Below, one piece after another: positions 23,582 to 25,894 of a stretch of DNA of 25,894 nucleotides (the stretch's first letter is position 1; each line of letters starts with the position of its first letter). This DNA comes from Roseivirga sp. UBA6061 (lineage in GTDB: Bacteria; Bacteroidota; Bacteroidia; Cytophagales; Cyclobacteriaceae), in the NCBI GenBank assembly GCA_002427745.1, contig DIYF01000108.1:1-25894 (forward strand), in the 5' to 3' direction. The notes beneath the pieces are model-generated. The model had not been told where the DNA came from and did no database searches. It saw only the letters and a program-made list of their open reading frames with translations. The position numbers and the translations under genes were made by a program.

Positions 23582-23589
23582 CAAAATTA
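23582..23589 (-). promoter_or_regulatory. -7 promoter element for accA
   Basis: TAATTTTG on the minus strand matches TAnnTTTG, 19 bases before the start codon at 23562. No definite -33 element was recognised upstream of it. Confidence 0.5.
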
Positions 23590-23675
23590 ATATTAATCGA
23601 CTACGCTGGGTAAAGTCAGGTGAAAAATTCGTCAGGCCCCTCCATTTTTACTACTTTTCCGTAAAAGGACATTTT

Positions 23676-24746
23676 ATGACCTCCGAAGCACACCTGGCTA
23701 CCATAAAGAACATCCTGATTTTTTTTATGGCGATTGCGATCATTCTGATCATCAAAACGCTGTCAGGACTGCTCATTCCACTGGCCTTTGCCATCTTCAC
23801 TGGTATTCTGCTACAGCCCATCATTGCCTACCTGGAGAAGAAAAAGTGGCCCTATACCATATCCATCACCCTCATCACCCTGCTGACCGTAGCTTTCTTC
23901 TACCTGGTAGGACTGATTATCGTAGACACAGGTTCCCAGATTGTTTCTGAAAAAGACAAGCTTCTCGGGCAGATTGAAGCCAAAGTGGAATCCATGATTG
24001 TACAGTTCGATCACCTGCCTGGGGTAGACAAAATTGAAGTAACCAACTTTACCGAACTGATCAACAAAGTGGCTACCTCTGACTTTATTCTGAATACTTC
24101 AGGCGTGGTAGCGGGCCAGCTGGGCACCTTTACCTGGAATTTTATCCTGGCAACGATTTACCTGGTAGCCGTTCTGGGCAGTATTGTCCGCTATGAAAAA
24201 TACATCCACTACCTGGAAGGTGATGATGACGTAGGGCAGAAACGCCTGGTCAAGGCCTTTGTAGAAGTGCGCGACTCGATCGTAAGCTACATGAAAGTAA
24301 AGTTCCTCACCAGCTTCTGTACCGGAGTTTGCTTCGGGTTGATCTGCTGGGCCTTCAAAATAGACTTTGCTCTCTTCTGGGGCTTTTTCGCCTTTATGCT
24401 CAATTTCATTCCCACGGTAGGCTCCATCACCGCTACTATCCCCCCTATTTTGCTGGGACTTATCCAGATTGACTCGGGAGGCACCTATACCTTCTTTATT
24501 ATACTGCTGATCTCCACACAGTTTGTCTGGGGTAATGTGATAGAGCCCCTGGTAATGGGCTCCTCTGTAGCGCTGAACACCGTCACGGTAATTCTCGGAC
24601 TGGTGGTCTGGGGCTATATCTGGGGTGTATCCGGTATGCTGCTTTCCGTACCACTGATTGTGCTGGCCCGGGTAATTCTGGCCCAGATGCCCGATGCGGA
24701 TATGATCGTAAAGCTGATGGGGCGCAGTGAGTTGAAAAAAGATTAA
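23676..24746 (+). CDS. AI-2E family transporter (PerM/YdiK type)
   Basis: This 356-residue membrane protein has the layout of the AI-2E exporter family: two or three N-terminal helices (about 10-50 and 60-85), a soluble stretch at about 85-145, and five more helices to about residue 340. The family signature is visible in the C-terminal half, with FALFWGFFAFMLNFIPTVGS at about 228-247, GNVIEPLVMGSSVALNTVTV at about 287-306 and VWGYIWGVSGMLLSVPL. Members have been linked to export of AI-2, sodium-proton exchange or other solutes, so the substrate is not fixed by homology. The ApbE-like gene follows after 29 nt in the same direction. Confidence 0.9.
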   Translation: MTSEAHLATIKNILIFFMAIAIILIIKTLSGLLIPLAFAIFTGILLQPIIAYLEKKKWPYTISITLITLLTVAFFYLVGLIIVDTGSQIVSEKDKLLGQIEAKVESMIVQFDHLPGVDKIEVTNFTELINKVATSDFILNTSGVVAGQLGTFTWNFILATIYLVAVLGSIVRYEKYIHYLEGDDDVGQKRLVKAFVEVRDSIVSYMKVKFLTSFCTGVCFGLICWAFKIDFALFWGFFAFMLNFIPTVGSITATIPPILLGLIQIDSGGTYTFFIILLISTQFVWGNVIEPLVMGSSVALNTVTVILGLVVWGYIWGVSGMLLSVPLIVLARVILAQMPDADMIVKLMGRSELKKD

Positions 24747-24775
24747 TCGCCTTTACCATCCATTTGAATTTTTGA

Positions 24776-25678
24776 ATGCACTCTTTTGAACACCAGGCCA
24801 TGGCCACGCAATTTCTGATTCGTATTGAAAACGAAGCAGAAGACTATGCTGAAAACGCAGCCATTCAGTGCTTCCAGCTACTGGATGCCCTGGAAGCGAA
24901 GCTCAGCCGCTTTGTAGCAGACAGCGATATCAGCCGCATTAATAAAATGGTCCATGAAGATCAGCTGCCGCTGGATACCGAAACCTGGCAGGTGATACAG
25001 CAGGCCATACAGGTACAGCAGTGGACCTCGGGCACCTTTGATATTGGCGTGGCCGAGCATATGGACATCTTCAGAGCTGCAAAACAAGGCATTCTCAATG
25101 AGTTTGAGATGAACCAGGCCCTTGGGCAGGCACAGGAAGCCAAAATGGGATCCAGTATTTACCTGAGCCCGGATAGCCCGGTGATCTACTGCATTCAGCC
25201 CGGTATGCGCTTTGACCTGGGCGGCATAGGCAAAGGCTTTGCCCTGGATCAGCTCGCTGTTTTACTGGACGATCTGGAGGTAACCACCTATAGCATCAGT
25301 GCCGGAGACAGTACCGTAATGGTAAAGAACGAGCCCGCTGTAAAACCCCACTGGATCTATGACATTACCTCCGCCACCGAAAGGAAAAAACTGAGTCTGA
25401 GCAATGTAGTAGTGAGTGCCTCGGGCACCTTTCACCAGGGCAACCATATCTTCGACCCCAGAACGGGAAGTAATACGGCAGTTTCTGAATTTGACCGCAT
25501 CTGGGTGGCTGCTGAAAATGCCGCTTATTCCGATGCGTTTTCCACCGGACTCTTTTTGCTGTCAGTCGAAGAAATTAAGGAGCTGGTCGACAGCCTTACA
25601 GAAATTACATGGGTGGCTTACAGCAAGGAAGGAAAACTTCACTTTTTAAGCCGAAATCCCTTAAATTTCGTGGCTTAA
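24776..25678 (+). CDS. ApbE-like FAD:protein FMN transferase
   Basis: This 300-residue protein has the ApbE motifs in order: DLGGIGKG at 147-154, SAGDST at 175-180 (where most ApbE proteins have a GGN/GGD-type loop), HIFDPRTG at 224-231, and YSDAFSTGLFLL at 251-262. Such enzymes attach FMN from FAD to a threonine of targets such as NqrB, NqrC or RnfG. Most are exported, often as lipoproteins, but this one has neither a signal peptide nor a lipobox; it begins MHSFEHQAMATQF, so it may act in the cytoplasm. The altered loop and the lack of export make a divergent role possible. It is placed between a permease and a Tat-exported oxidoreductase. Confidence 0.85.
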   Translation: MHSFEHQAMATQFLIRIENEAEDYAENAAIQCFQLLDALEAKLSRFVADSDISRINKMVHEDQLPLDTETWQVIQQAIQVQQWTSGTFDIGVAEHMDIFRAAKQGILNEFEMNQALGQAQEAKMGSSIYLSPDSPVIYCIQPGMRFDLGGIGKGFALDQLAVLLDDLEVTTYSISAGDSTVMVKNEPAVKPHWIYDITSATERKKLSLSNVVVSASGTFHQGNHIFDPRTGSNTAVSEFDRIWVAAENAAYSDAFSTGLFLLSVEEIKELVDSLTEITWVAYSKEGKLHFLSRNPLNFVA

Positions 25679-25729
25679 TCGGCTTAACGCGCTGGATTTC
25701 ATTTTTAACCCTCAAAAACTCACTGGCCT

Positions 25730-25894
25730 ATGACTACAGGTAAGACTAACAGACGAAATTTTATTAAGACCTCTACCCTCTTCGGAACGGGGCTGGTTTT
25801 AGCCAATCCGTTTAGCATTACCGCTAAACCGCTGATGGCAGCTGACAAGGTAAATGTAGCCGTAGTAGGTTGCGGAGGCCGTGGTGGCGGGGTC
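25730..25894 (+). CDS. Start of a Tat-exported Gfo/Idh/MocA family oxidoreductase (truncated by the window end)
   Basis: Only 55 codons are present. They encode a twin-arginine signal (TNRRNFIKTSTLFGTG), a hydrophobic stretch to about residue 37, and the first strand and glycine loop of an NAD(P)-binding Rossmann fold (KVNVAVVGCGGRGGG). This combination is typical of exported Gfo/Idh/MocA dehydrogenases of Bacteroidota, which act on sugars or related compounds and are often near sugar-degradation genes. The rest of the gene lies outside the window. It starts 51 bases after the ApbE-like gene in the same direction. Confidence 0.8.
   Translation, partial: MTTGKTNRRNFIKTSTLFGTGLVLANPFSITAKPLMAADKVNVAVVGCGGRGGGV

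Overview
The window looks like a chromosomal segment from a member of the Bacteroidota, most likely Cytophagales or a close relative. Supporting signs are a TonB-dependent receptor with a carboxypeptidase-regulatory N-terminal domain followed by a DUF4249 lipoprotein, DUF6249 and DUF6090 membrane proteins, many SPII lipoproteins, -7 promoter elements of the TAnnTTTG type, and very few purine-rich ribosome binding sites. No phage, IS transposase, CRISPR array, tRNA or rRNA was seen. Family assignments come from reading motifs, not from database searches.

Layout. 1-60: edge of a dispersed repeat. 112-1591: a DUF6249 membrane protein divergent from an ECF sigma factor and its putative membrane anti-sigma partner; both directions carry the same promoter-like signal (GCAACM-N15-GTGTC). 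1578-2663: MpaB/latex-oxygenase-like heme protein, convergent. 3072-3947: secreted TolB-like propeller. 4088-5617: an actin-like ATPase and a bactofilin in one transcription unit. 5693-6979: tyrS. 7122-8405: DoxX-like membrane protein. 8418-8546: a MITE-like element between convergent genes. 8567-12669 (minus): TonB receptor, DUF4249 lipoprotein, bilobed retropepsin-like lipoprotein. 12941-16165 (minus): 1074-residue repeat surface protein. 16427-16990 (minus): acyltransferase. 17317-18162: GATase1-like lipoprotein. 18183-22527 (minus): four DUF6090 paralogues, a metallo-beta-lactamase-fold hydrolase and a patatin. 22618-23562 (minus): accA. 23676-25894: AI-2E family permease, ApbE-like flavin transferase, and the start of a Tat-exported Gfo/Idh/MocA oxidoreductase.

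The most striking item is the actin-like gene. Its open frame begins where the third strand of a ParM-type actin would be, and the missing phosphate-1 hairpin (AVGLDIGNASTIVSM) is found at the very C-terminus. This is what a circularly permuted actin fold would look like. The gene lies 3 nt upstream of a bactofilin gene, and a shared terminator follows, so two different cytoskeletal polymers are probably made from one mRNA. No ParR-like adaptor is adjacent, so plasmid partition is unlikely. A second notable item is the matched pair of ECF-type promoters at 507-615, which suggests a self-contained stress regulon. A third is the tandem set of four diverged DUF6090 single-pass proteins joined to two hydrolases.
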